Of a stretch of 10,711 nt of DNA, positions 1 to 6,398 are shown piece after piece (within the stretch, counting starts at the first letter, position 1; each line of letters begins with the position of its first letter). Position numbers and translations under genes: made by a program. The DNA is from Peptococcaceae bacterium (GTDB lineage: Bacteria; Bacillota; Desulfitobacteriia; Desulfitobacteriales; Syntrophobotulaceae). The notes beneath the pieces were generated by a model. The model saw nothing but the letters and a program-made list of their open reading frames with translations, had not been told where the DNA came from and made no database searches. The stretch lies in contig JAAYII010000040.1 of assembly GCA_012523535.1 (NCBI GenBank), positions 1 to 10,711 of the forward strand, read 5' to 3'.

Positions 1-772
1 TCCTTTTCCAAGGCATAAATTTACATTCCATTCTCTTTAAAAAGATATCGATTATCAAGCCGACTAACCCAATAGTAAATACGGCAACAAATATTCTATC
101 CGGTTGCATTAGATCTCTGCCTTCCCAAATCTGAGCACCGATGCCAGTGGTACGGGTAATCATTTCAGCCATAACCAGCGCTCGCCAACAATTGCTTAAG
201 CCCAGACGCAAACCCACAAAAATAGACATATAGGCGGAAGGGATATATACCTGGCGAATCATGCGCAATGGTGACAGCATGTAAGCCCGGCCTACCTCCA
301 CCAGCTTGGGATCTACACTTTTTACTCCCTGAACTGTATTTAAAAATACCGGGAAAAATGCCGCATAAATAATAACCGCAATTTTAGGGGCTTCATAAAT
401 ACCAAGGGCCAAAATAAAAATCGGAATCCAGGCAATAGGCGGTATTTGCTGTAGAAAGGACAAAGTCGGATTTACCCAATTTTGAAAGTTCTTGGCCTTC
501 CCCACCGCCAAGCCTAAAGGAACCGCCAGACAAACCGTAATTAAAAAACCGTAAGCCAGGCGTTGTAAACTGGCCAGCAAATTTTCGGCCCAGCTACCGT
601 CAGCCACCATCTGTACAAAAGCATACCAGATCTTTGTGGGGGCCGGTAAAAATAAGGCGTTCAAATATCCCAAGCGGGCGGCAATTTCCCAAGCAACGAT
701 TAATAAAAAGGGAAATGTTATTCCTTTTAGGATTGTCTTACAATAGTTAGTTTTTAGACGCTTGTAGAGCAT
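1..772 (-). CDS. ABC transporter permease, nitrate/sulfonate/taurine (SsuC/TauC-like) type, 3' end cut by window edge
   Basis: An open frame of 257 codons runs from ATG at 772 to the left edge without a stop. It is an inner-membrane permease subunit that would work with an ATPase and a substrate-binding protein. A hydrophobic segment lies at about residues 17-37, followed by the family's LPAP-x-K-IW pattern (42-49). Further on are IPPIAWIPIFI (110-120), an FFP-x-FLNT stretch (139-145), the cytoplasmic EAA-loop region (about 158-180) and an AEM motif (202-204). Family members are usually about 250-270 residues, so only a few are missing. An in-frame TAA lies nine codons upstream and ATG 772 is the first start after it; AAGGA sits 10 nt before it. 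The gene begins 39 nt after the 173-residue gene and may be cotranscribed. The usually conserved Gly of the EAA loop appears to be Met165. The substrate (sulfonate, nitrate, taurine, thiamine precursor) cannot be told from the permease alone. Confidence 0.88.
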   Translation of the reverse strand, partial: MLYKRLKTNYCKTILKGITFPFLLIVAWEIAARLGYLNALFLPAPTKIWYAFVQMVADGSWAENLLASLQRLAYGFLITVCLAVPLGLAVGKAKNFQNWVNPTLSFLQQIPPIAWIPIFILALGIYEAPKIAVIIYAAFFPVFLNTVQGVKSVDPKLVEVGRAYMLSPLRMIRQVYIPSAYMSIFVGLRLGLSNCWRALVMAEMITRTTGIGAQIWEGRDLMQPDRIFVAVFTIGLVGLIIDIFLKRMECKFMPWKR

Positions 773-811
773 CTGGGCTAAATCCTTCCAAAATTATATT
801 ATTGCATCCCA

Positions 812-1333
812 TTAATCTTTTAAAGTAAACCTCCAAATACAATAGGCCTCCGGTTCAGTGATTTCAGGCGGACAACTAATTACCTCGGTTTCAAACCTTT
901 CGTCAATCGTTTTGGCAAACAGGCTATATTCAATCAAGCCCACTGACCGGCAGGGAAAATCCTGCATGCCCTTTCTACGCCTTGCGGCTTGTACTCTACA
1001 GGTTTTCACCCTGTATTCCAGCACCTTGTCATTTACGGCCACAATTTCATCTTCATTTAAAGAAGCATAAAGTCTAAAACAAAGCGCTTTCTTCAAACCG
1101 GCTACTCCTGAGTTCTTGCCCAATTGCAAGAATTCAATCAAACGCTTGGCTTCAATGACAGTAAACTTACGCCATGCTTCCCGGTCCAATTCGATCGCCA
1201 CGTCCATATTATACTTGGTTTCAACGGCCTGGAACCATAAACCGTCATGGGCCAACCAATTTTTAGCATAAATCTTACAAAGTTCCAATAGTTCTTCACG
1301 AGATAAATCATCTATAACATTAGCTTTTATCAT
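812..1333 (-). CDS. Hypothetical protein, DUF6125 / L-2-amino-thiazoline-4-carboxylate hydrolase-like
   Basis: This 173-residue soluble protein has no signal peptide or membrane segment. Its N-terminal half is helical and charged, with LSREELLELCKIYAKNWLAHDGLWF (10-34) and IELDREAW (47-54). The C-terminal half carries cysteines in a recognisable spacing: C112-x2-Q, C128 within FPC, C154 followed by PP, and C165 in YCIW. From memory this resembles the DUF6125 group, common in anaerobic Firmicutes and deltaproteobacteria and related to amino-thiazoline-carboxylate hydrolase-like proteins. The family name is recalled, not searched, and the function is unknown. The cysteines could bind a metal or act in redox chemistry, which is inference. 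The start ATG at 1333 has GGGGGA about 8-10 nt upstream. It lies 50 nt after proA and 39 nt before the permease gene, so it may be an operon member, but nothing visible ties it to proline synthesis. Confidence 0.75.
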   Translation of the reverse strand: MIKANVIDDLSREELLELCKIYAKNWLAHDGLWFQAVETKYNMDVAIELDREAWRKFTVIEAKRLIEFLQLGKNSGVAGLKKALCFRLYASLNEDEIVAVNDKVLEYRVKTCRVQAARRRKGMQDFPCRSVGLIEYSLFAKTIDERFETEVISCPPEITEPEAYCIWRFTLKD

Positions 1334-1383
1334 ATCCGCTTTCCCCCGCTAACATCAAAGTTCTTTTACACACTTATACATAC

Positions 1384-2634
1384 TTAAACAATTTGCCCAT
1401 CACCGTAAACTATATACTTGACAGTGGTCAGCTCCGGCAAAGCCATTGGACCACGGGCATGAAGTTTTTGGGTGCTGATACCGATTTCGGCGCCAAAGCC
1501 AAATCTTCCCCCGTCGGTAAAACGGGTGGAAGCATTGGTATATACCACCGCAGCGTCAATTTCGTTCATAAACCTTTGGGCCGTAGTGTAATTCTCGGTA
1601 ATAATTGTCTCCGAATGCTTGGTACTGTATTTATAAATATGGTCTAGGGCTTCATCCAAATCCCGGACGACTTTAATGCTGATAATCAAGTCCAGATACT
1701 CCGTCGACCAGTCCTCTTCTTGCGCAGGTTTGGCGTAAGGAAGTATGGCCCGTACTTTTTCGCACCCGCGGATTTCTACCCCATAATCCTTAAATTTTTG
1801 TCCTATTAACGGTAAATAGCTTTCCGCCACATCCTCATGCACCAGCAAAGTTTCCAAAGCATTGCAAACTTCCGGTTTTTGTGTTTTGGAGTTAAACACT
1901 ATATTTACCGCTTTCTCCAAATCGGCATCTTTATCCACAAAGGCATGGCAAACTCCTGTTCCGGTTTCAATTACAGGAACTGTGGAATTTTCAATAACTG
2001 TCTGAATCAAACTTGCCCCGCCTCGGGGGATAATAACATCAACATATTTATTCATTTTCATTAATTGAAGAGCATATTCCCTATCGGTCTTATCCACCAA
2101 TTGAATGGAACCTGCGGGACAGCCGCTTTTTACTGCAGCTTCAGCAATAATCCGGGCCAAAACTTTGTTGCTTTCAATGGCTTCCGAACCTCCGCGCAAA
2201 ATGCAAGCGTTACCGGATTTTAGTGATAAGGCGGCGGCATCAACCGTAACGTTGGGCCTGGCCTCATAGATCATAGCTACTACGCCCAAAGGCACCCTAG
2301 TCTTTTGTATCCTCAGGCCATTGGGACGGGTCCAAAATTCACCCACCCCCACAGGATCAGGTAAGGCAATGACATCTCGAATAGCCTCGCTCATTTCACT
2401 AACCTTCTTCTCCGTAAGCTGGAGGCGATTAATTAAACTCCGACGAAGGCCCTTCTCTTCAGCGGCTTGAACATCTCGGGCATTGGCACTTAAAATCTGA
2501 TCCTGATTCTGCAATAAAGCTTCAGCCATGGCGGCCAAGGCTTTGTTTTTTGTTTCCGTTCCGATAAAAGCAAGCTTGCGAGCCGCATCTTTAGCCCTTT
2601 GGCCGATGTCAATCATCTCTTGGGAAATCTCCAT
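1384..2634 (-). CDS. proA: Gamma-glutamyl phosphate reductase (glutamate-5-semialdehyde dehydrogenase)
   Basis: ProA performs the second step of proline synthesis, the NADPH-dependent reduction of gamma-glutamyl phosphate to glutamate-5-semialdehyde in the cytoplasm. The 416-residue length is normal for the family. Visible motifs are VPLGVVAMIYEARPNVT (114-130), the GNACILRGGSEA segment (141-152), IPRGGASLI (202-210), and the catalytic cysteine in PEVCNALETLLVH (Cys257). The C-terminal STRFTDGGRFGFGAEIGIST region is also present. The frame is intact, unlike its upstream neighbours proC and proB. It starts 36 nt after the proB PUA-encoding segment, behind a strong AAGGAGG. That Shine-Dalgarno lies 12 nt from this ATG, while an out-of-frame ATG at 2641-2639 sits only 5 nt from it. 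An in-frame TGA directly precedes ATG 2634, so no longer start is possible. Confidence 0.96.
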   Translation of the reverse strand: MEISQEMIDIGQRAKDAARKLAFIGTETKNKALAAMAEALLQNQDQILSANARDVQAAEEKGLRRSLINRLQLTEKKVSEMSEAIRDVIALPDPVGVGEFWTRPNGLRIQKTRVPLGVVAMIYEARPNVTVDAAALSLKSGNACILRGGSEAIESNKVLARIIAEAAVKSGCPAGSIQLVDKTDREYALQLMKMNKYVDVIIPRGGASLIQTVIENSTVPVIETGTGVCHAFVDKDADLEKAVNIVFNSKTQKPEVCNALETLLVHEDVAESYLPLIGQKFKDYGVEIRGCEKVRAILPYAKPAQEEDWSTEYLDLIISIKVVRDLDEALDHIYKYSTKHSETIITENYTTAQRFMNEIDAAVVYTNASTRFTDGGRFGFGAEIGISTQKLHARGPMALPELTTVKYIVYGDGQIV

Positions 2635-2670
2635 AATTCATTTAAACCTCCTTTTTCTGAAAAGCAAAGT

Positions 2671-2979
2671 TTAGAAATACAAGACCGTCATATTATCCCT
2701 ATGAACCAATTCCTCAGCTTTCAAATCTTTAAATAAAGCCAGTATTTCATCGGAGTGTAAACCCTTGGCCCGTTCTGTTTCCTTGCCGCTTAGCTCCGCC
2801 ACCCCTCTGGCAATCTCTTCTCCCTTGGTGTTAATTATCCGGATTATATCTTTACGCTCCCAATCCCCTTCCACCTTGATCACACCGGAAGCTAAAAGGC
2901 TTTTTCTGTCTTGGATCAAAGCTTTTTCCGCACCTTCATCGATCATTACGGTGCCCATGGATATGGCGGCAAACGCCAT
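2671..2979 (-). CDS. Detached PUA domain of glutamate 5-kinase
   Basis: This 102-codon open segment lies in the same frame as, and downstream of, the proB TAG stop. It holds the PUA domain: SMGTVMIDEGAEKAL, then KSLLASGVIKVEGDW, IRIINTKGEEIARGVAELSG and the GLHSDEILALF tail. The PUA domain in ProB is linked to oligomeric state and proline feedback rather than catalysis. An ATG at 2979-2977 could allow reinitiation, but only a weak AGGG lies upstream, and it falls inside the conserved KKRWMAF segment rather than at a domain edge. Most likely this is the C-terminal part of the interrupted proB, not an independent gene. Confidence 0.4.
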   Translation of the reverse strand: MAFAAISMGTVMIDEGAEKALIQDRKSLLASGVIKVEGDWERKDIIRIINTKGEEIARGVAELSGKETERAKGLHSDEILALFKDLKAEELVHRDNMTVLYF

Positions 2980-3021
2980 CCATCGTTTTTTCCCTGTCAG
3001 CTTGTGTTCAGCCGGTGGGAA

Positions 3022-3024
3022 CTA
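3022..3024 (-). other. In-frame amber (TAG) codon inside proB
   Basis: On the minus strand the codons read ACC TAG TTC CCA CCG, so the stop replaces a conserved Leu position between GT and FPPAEHKL. The flanking open frames lie 846 nt apart, start to start, which is a multiple of three, so this is a nonsense codon and not a frameshift. Confidence 0.9.
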
Positions 3025-3783
3025 GGTGCCCAAAGTATACTTGCCTTCAGCTATTTTAGTTATTTCCGGCAAACGGGAAGCATTCATCAAAAAAGTGGCA
3101 ATTCCGCAACGGGTGGCTATTTCCGCAGCTCTCAATTTTGTAATCATCCCCCCGGTCCCCACCTCGGAACCTACTCCTTGAGCCAAGGCTTTAACGGAAT
3201 TGATGTCTTCAACCAAGGGGATAAGCCGGGCATCTTTATTTTTGGCCGGGTTGGCGGTAAATAAACCGTCAACATCCGTAAGCATAATAAGGATATCGGC
3301 ATCAACAATCCCGGCTACTAAAGCCGAAAGTTTGTCGTTATCGCCAAAGCAGAGCTCCTCATATACTACGGTGTCATTTTCATTAACTATAGGCACAATA
3401 CCATATTTTAGTAGCCTTTCCAAGGTATTTTGGGCATTTCGGTAATGGGCCGATTCCACCAGGTCAATTCTGGAAAGCAGTATTTGGGCACAGGTTAAAT
3501 TGTATTTTTCAAAAAAGTAGGCATATTTTTCTATTAATATTCCTTGGCCCACCGCGGCCGCCGCTTGTTTACCGGCAATATCCTTTGGCTTTTTCTTCAG
3601 ACCCAGTTTGGCCATGCCGGCAGCAACGGCACCCGAGGAAACCAGAATGCATTCCACTCCATATTCTCGTAAAGCTGCTATAGCCCAAGCCAGTCGATCA
3701 ATAACTACTCCATTAAGTCCGCCTTGAGATGAGGTTAAGGAATGGCTGCCAATTTTAATAATAGCTCTTTTCAGGGTAGTCAT
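3022..3783 (-). CDS. proB: Glutamate 5-kinase catalytic (amino-acid kinase) domain as an open 253-residue product
   Basis: If the TAG at codon 254 is real, this is the protein made. It contains the full amino-acid kinase fold signature: a phosphate-binding KIGSHSLT near the N-terminus, VSSGAVAAGMAKLGL, NENDTV, FGDNDKLSALVAGIVDAD, a LTDVDGLFTANP segment and GTGGMITKLRAAEIAT. The first motif is usually KIGSS, so His replaces a Ser. It is established that Escherichia coli glutamate 5-kinase lacking the PUA domain keeps activity, and some bacteria naturally carry kinase-only versions. This piece could therefore still be enzymatic, perhaps with altered proline inhibition and oligomerisation; that is inference. 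The open frame extends upstream to 3825 inside proC, but ATG 3783 gives the family start and the translational-coupling overlap. Confidence 0.7.
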   Translation of the reverse strand: MTTLKRAIIKIGSHSLTSSQGGLNGVVIDRLAWAIAALREYGVECILVSSGAVAAGMAKLGLKKKPKDIAGKQAAAAVGQGILIEKYAYFFEKYNLTCAQILLSRIDLVESAHYRNAQNTLERLLKYGIVPIVNENDTVVYEELCFGDNDKLSALVAGIVDADILIMLTDVDGLFTANPAKNKDARLIPLVEDINSVKALAQGVGSEVGTGGMITKLRAAEIATRCGIATFLMNASRLPEITKIAEGKYTLGT

Positions 3784-4583
3784 TTCGTATACTCTTCCTC
3801 CATTTCCTCGGCTCGCTTGTAGCAAGCTCGCATCGCTTGCTCAACCAGGTCCTGCAAGCCTTTTTTACGGAAAACTTCCAAGGCTGCATATGTAGTGCCG
3901 TTAGGAGAAGTTACTGCCTCTCTCAATTCCTGGGGCGTCCGGCTGTCTTCAGCCAACATCCTGCCGGCTCCCACCAGCGTTTCCCGGGCCAAAAGAATGG
4001 CATCCTCCTTGCTTAGGCCCAATTTTTCACCTGTTTCAGCCATCAATTCCGTCAGTAAATAAAAATAAGCCGGACCGCTGCCGCTAACTGCTGTTACAGC
4101 ATTAATCTTTTGATCTTCAACCCATAAATACTTGCCCACCGCGGAAAAAATGCTTTCCGCAATTTCGGCATGCTGATCCGTAACATTTTGTCCTCTTACC
4201 ATTGCGGTTACCGATTGTTGTACGGCGCAGGAAGTATTTGGCATTACTCTCACAACCGCCACTCCCGGCAAAGCCCGCTCATAAACATTGAGCCCGATTC
4301 CTGCCGCCACCGTGATTATCAACTTGCCATTTAAATCATAAGCCTTTAAATCTTGCAACAAATCCTTGATATCCTTTGGTTTTACAGCCAGGAAAAGAAT
4401 ATCGGCAGTCTTGACCAATCCGGAGAAATCACAACTCTTAACTTGATACTGCCGGGCTAAAGAGTCGGCCTTTTCTGCAATAATATCATAGAGACAAATC
4501 TCAAAATCTGTATTTTATTGCCGCAAGCCTTTAAGAAGAGAAGCGGTCAGATTGCCTGTGCCGATAAATCCTAATATAATCAT
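3780..4583 (-). pseudogene. proC: Pyrroline-5-carboxylate reductase gene interrupted by in-frame TAA
   Basis: ProC reduces 1-pyrroline-5-carboxylate to proline with NAD(P)H, the last step of the pathway. The frame from ATG 4583 to TGA 3780 is 267 positions, normal for the family. It begins MIILGFIGTGNLTASLLKGL, with the dinucleotide-binding G-x-G-x-x motif, and then hits TAA at codon 23 (4517-4515). The frame continues intact beyond it: LVKTADILFLAVKP, an MPNTSC segment, the signature AVSGSGPAYFYLLTELMAE, and SPNGTTYAALEV near the end. One C-to-T change from CAA would give this TAA. After the stop the only usable start is TTG at 4418, which would lose the whole first beta-alpha-beta nucleotide-binding unit, so a restarted protein should be inactive. 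GGAG lies 9 nt before ATG 4583. The 3' end overlaps the proB start as ATGA, indicating translational coupling. A sequencing error is the main alternative. Confidence 0.8.
4515..4517 (-). other. In-frame ochre (TAA) codon inside proC
   Basis: Minus-strand codons read TTG CGG CAA TAA AAT ACA GAT. The translated sequence before (KGLRQ) and after (NTDFEICLYD) stays in one frame and matches the usual loop after the first helix of ProC. The lesion is therefore a point nonsense codon with no insertion or deletion. Confidence 0.9.
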
Positions 4584-4608
4584 CAGTTCACGCTCCAAAA
4601 TAATATTT

Positions 4609-4647
4609 AAAAAACTTCTTCCGTCCCTGACTAAGGACGAAAGAAGT
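4609..4647 (-). terminator. Rho-independent terminator in the proC leader
   Basis: On the minus strand ACTTCTT-T-CGTCC, an eight-base loop TTAGTCAG, then GGACG-G-AAGAAGT form a 12-bp stem with one internal mismatch, followed directly by six T residues (4614-4609). The stem ends 26 nt before the proC ATG, the position expected of a transcription attenuator. The CGTCC...GGACG core preceded by a GGTGG-like sequence is typical of T-box terminator/antiterminator switches. Confidence 0.85.
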
Positions 4648-4806
4648 CTTTTCCCCCGGAACCACCATAAACGCATTTATTAATTGCATAAATACTCTGT
4701 GGTTCTCTTCTCTGTATGTCCTGTTAACATACTGGGCCGGTCATCATTGTAAAACCAACTTCATTTCTTCTGTTAGGAGTTAATGAAATTTGTGCCTTAC
4801 TTTTTG
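4609..4806 (-). promoter_or_regulatory. T-box-like (possibly degenerate) leader upstream of proC
   Basis: The roughly 200-nt leader ends in a strong terminator and contains TGGTGGTTCCGGGGG (4667-4653), resembling the T-box core GGTGG-N-ACCGCG. The A of ACC and the C of GCG differ from consensus. Upstream is a stem-III-like hairpin (4695-4688 with 4680-4673, 7-nt loop). Further upstream are a GTATGT/ACATAC hairpin (4732-4727 with 4719-4714) and an outer TTTCATT/AATGAAG stem (4788-4782 with 4765-4759). A GAACCAC segment (4705-4699) contains the Pro codon CCA next to GAA, reminiscent of a specifier loop. Proline operons of Firmicutes are known to use tRNA-Pro T-boxes, so uncharged tRNA-Pro would be the expected signal. 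Stem I looks shorter than standard, and GAACCAC can also pair with GTGGTTC in the core, so the element may be decayed or of another attenuator type. Confidence 0.5.
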
Positions 4807-4810
4807 AAAT

Positions 4811-4840
4811 ATTTTACCATAAAAAGCGGACAAACCGCAA
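4811..4840 (-). promoter_or_regulatory. Candidate sigma-70/sigma-A promoter for the proC leader
   Basis: TTGCGG (4840-4835) and TAAAAT (4816-4811) are separated by 18 nt on the minus strand, followed by an A-rich likely start region. The -10 matches 5 of 6 consensus bases, the -35 only 3 of 6. It overlaps the short hairpin assigned as a leuB terminator. It is a weak call supported mainly by its place at the head of the leader. Confidence 0.3.
4821..4838 (-). terminator. Short candidate terminator after leuB
   Basis: GCGG-TTTGT-CCGC followed by TTTTT lies 21 nt past the leuB stop. The stem is only 4 bp but all G-C. It would end the ilv-leu transcript, or act as a weak stop with partial read-through to the proline genes. 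Confidence 0.4.
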
Positions 4841-4858
4841 TTGATATCTCATTATTAT

Positions 4859-5917
4859 CTATAAAGCAGCAACAACGGCATCTCCCATTTCTTTGGTTCC
4901 GATCACATGATCTTTTGGCCCAGCTATATCCCCTGTTCTATAGCCCTGAGCCAGTACTTTTCTTACTGCTTGTTCAATCCGGTCGGCATCCTGATCCAGT
5001 CCAAAGGTAAAACGCAGCATCATGGCCGCCGACAAAATGGTTGCCAAAGGATTAGCCTTATTTTGGCCGGCAATATCCGGCGCTGAGCCATGGGCCGGTT
5101 CATACAAACCTTTCTTGCCGTTCATACTAGCCGAAGCCAACATCCCTATTGAACCGCCCAGCATGGAAGCCAGATCGGTTAGGATATCGCCAAACATGTT
5201 TTCCGTAACAATAACATCAAATTGTTCAGGATAGCGAACGAGCTGCATGGCAGCATTATCCACATACATATGGGTCAGTTCAACTTCAGGATACTCCTTG
5301 GCCATATCTTCGGCGATTTCTCTCCAGAAGCGAGATGATTCCAGAACATTGGCTTTATCCACCGAACAGAGCTTTTTCTTTCTGTTCATAGCCGTTTCGA
5401 AGCCAATTTTTAGGATCCTGCGGATTTCCTCTTCGGTATAGTAAAGCACGTCATAAACGGACGGCGGGTCGGATTTTCTTCCCTTTTCCCCGAAGTATAT
5501 GCCGCCCGTCAACTCTCTAATAACCACCAAATCCACATTTTTTACCACTTCTTCTTTCAGGGTTGAAGCAGAGATCAAGGACGGAATCATTTTCACCGGT
5601 CTAATATTGGCATAAAGACCGAGCTCTTTCCTTAAGGGCAGGAGCGCTCCCCGTTCCGGTCTTTCCTCCGCCGGCAGCTTATCCCACTTTGGTCCTCCCA
5701 TTGCTCCCAGCAGTACAGCGTCCGCCTCTTGACAAGCTTTCAGGGTTTCCGGCGGTAAGGCCTTTCCGGTTTGATCAATGGCAGTTCCGCCGACCAGGTA
5801 TTCTTGAAACTCAAAATCTTTTATTCTGTCACCTAAAACGGCTCGCAGGACTTTGAGCGCTTCGGGCATAATCTCTTGGCCTATCCCATCCCCGGGTAGA
5901 ACTGCAATTTTAGGCAT
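4859..5917 (-). CDS. leuB: 3-isopropylmalate dehydrogenase
   Basis: LeuB oxidises and decarboxylates 3-isopropylmalate to 2-oxoisocaproate with NAD+ in leucine synthesis. The 352-residue length is typical. The N-terminus has [15 protein letters not shown] (7-21). Next come GAMGGPKWD, the substrate-binding [21 protein letters not shown] segment, and [11 protein letters not shown]. The metal and substrate signature [23 protein letters not shown] and the cofactor region [20 protein letters not shown] follow. The leucine-type [11 protein letters not shown] helix supports isopropylmalate rather than isocitrate or homoisocitrate. ATG 5917 has AAAGGAGA about 9 nt upstream, and the start overlaps the leuD end by 8 nt. 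The gene ends in TAG and is followed by the short candidate terminator. Confidence 0.97.
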   Translation of the reverse strand: MPKIAVLPGDGIGQEIMPEALKVLRAVLGDRIKDFEFQEYLVGGTAIDQTGKALPPETLKACQEADAVLLGAMGGPKWDKLPAEERPERGALLPLRKELGLYANIRPVKMIPSLISASTLKEEVVKNVDLVVIRELTGGIYFGEKGRKSDPPSVYDVLYYTEEEIRRILKIGFETAMNRKKKLCSVDKANVLESSRFWREIAEDMAKEYPEVELTHMYVDNAAMQLVRYPEQFDVIVTENMFGDILTDLASMLGGSIGMLASASMNGKKGLYEPAHGSAPDIAGQNKANPLATILSAAMMLRFTFGLDQDADRIEQAVRKVLAQGYRTGDIAGPKDHVIGTKEMGDAVVAAL

Positions 5918-6398
5918 TTTTCATCTTCTCCTTTACATAAGGAACAAGCCCGCCGGCCTTTATGAGTTCCTGCATGAAAGGCGGAAACGGTCTGGCCTGG
6001 AAAGTAGTTCCCTTCGTTTTGTTTTCAATTTTACCGCTGGCAAGATCAACTTCAACCTCATCCCCGGCCTCAATTCCCTGCACCGCTTCCGGACATTCCA
6101 GAATTGGCAATCCTATGTTCAAAGCATTGCGATAAAAAATGCGAGCATAGGATTCGGCAATGACGGCTTTAACGCCTGCCGCTTTAATGGCAATGGGTGC
6201 GTGTTCCCTTGATGAACCGCAGCCGAAGTTTTTACCTGCAACAATAATATCCCCTTTTTGCACCTTCTTGGCAAAAGATGCATCGGCATCTTCCATGCAA
6301 TGAGCCGCCAGATGTTCAGGTTCGGACCTGTTCATGTAACGGGCCGGAATAATGGCATCAGTATCGATATCATGACCAAATTTCCATGCTTTAGCCAT
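5910..6398 (-). CDS. leuD: 3-isopropylmalate dehydratase small subunit (LeuD2 type)
   Basis: This is the small (swivel domain) subunit of isopropylmalate isomerase, which pairs with LeuC to convert 2- to 3-isopropylmalate. The 162 residues match the short LeuD2/homoaconitase-like class rather than the roughly 200-residue enterobacterial form. The N-terminus has [16 protein letters not shown] (9-24) and the active-site loop [17 protein letters not shown]. The substrate-determining tetrapeptide after AR reads YMNR, where homoaconitases have YLRT and bacterial isopropylmalate isomerases often have YLNT-like sequences. The leuB neighbour supports leucine synthesis. GGGAGGT lies 8 nt before ATG 6398. 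It overlaps leuC and leuB by 8 nt at each end, indicating translational coupling and balanced subunit supply. Confidence 0.95.
   Translation of the reverse strand: MAKAWKFGHDIDTDAIIPARYMNRSEPEHLAAHCMEDADASFAKKVQKGDIIVAGKNFGCGSSREHAPIAIKAAGVKAVIAESYARIFYRNALNIGLPILECPEAVQGIEAGDEVEVDLASGKIENKTKGTTFQARPFPPFMQELIKAGGLVPYVKEKMKNA

Larger units (their letters stand above)
2671..3783 (-). pseudogene. proB: Glutamate 5-kinase gene, full extent, interrupted by in-frame TAG between kinase and PUA domains
   Basis: ProB phosphorylates glutamate to gamma-glutamyl phosphate, the committed and usually proline-inhibited step. The frame from ATG 3783 to TAA 2671 spans 370 amino-acid positions, the normal length for two-domain glutamate 5-kinases. 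It is interrupted once, by TAG at 3024-3022 (codon 254). The frame does not shift: residues before the stop (KYTLGT) and after it (FPPAEHKLTGKKRW) match the usual linker, where a Leu codon is expected, as in GTLFLP-type sequences. A single T-to-A change from TTG to TAG would explain it. The amino-acid kinase domain occupies about 1-253 and the PUA domain about 275-365. The start at MTTLKRAIIKIGSHSLT gives an ATGA overlap with the proC stop. Whether this is a true mutation or a base-call error cannot be decided from one sequence. Confidence 0.75.

Noticed and set aside
2671..3024. A frameshift in proB
   Set aside because: The two open segments are in the same reading frame (start-to-start 846 nt) and the intervening codons translate to the normal linker, so the lesion is a single TAG.
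3022..3024. Pyrrolysine at the proB TAG
   Set aside because: The position is a plain linker Leu in homologues, proC carries TAA instead, and leuB ends in TAG as an ordinary stop. Nothing here points to pyl genes, though they cannot be excluded elsewhere.
4783..5010. Plus-strand open frame across the leuB 3' end and leader
   Set aside because: It is mostly antisense to leuB, its composition follows the opposite strand, and no family resemblance is visible.
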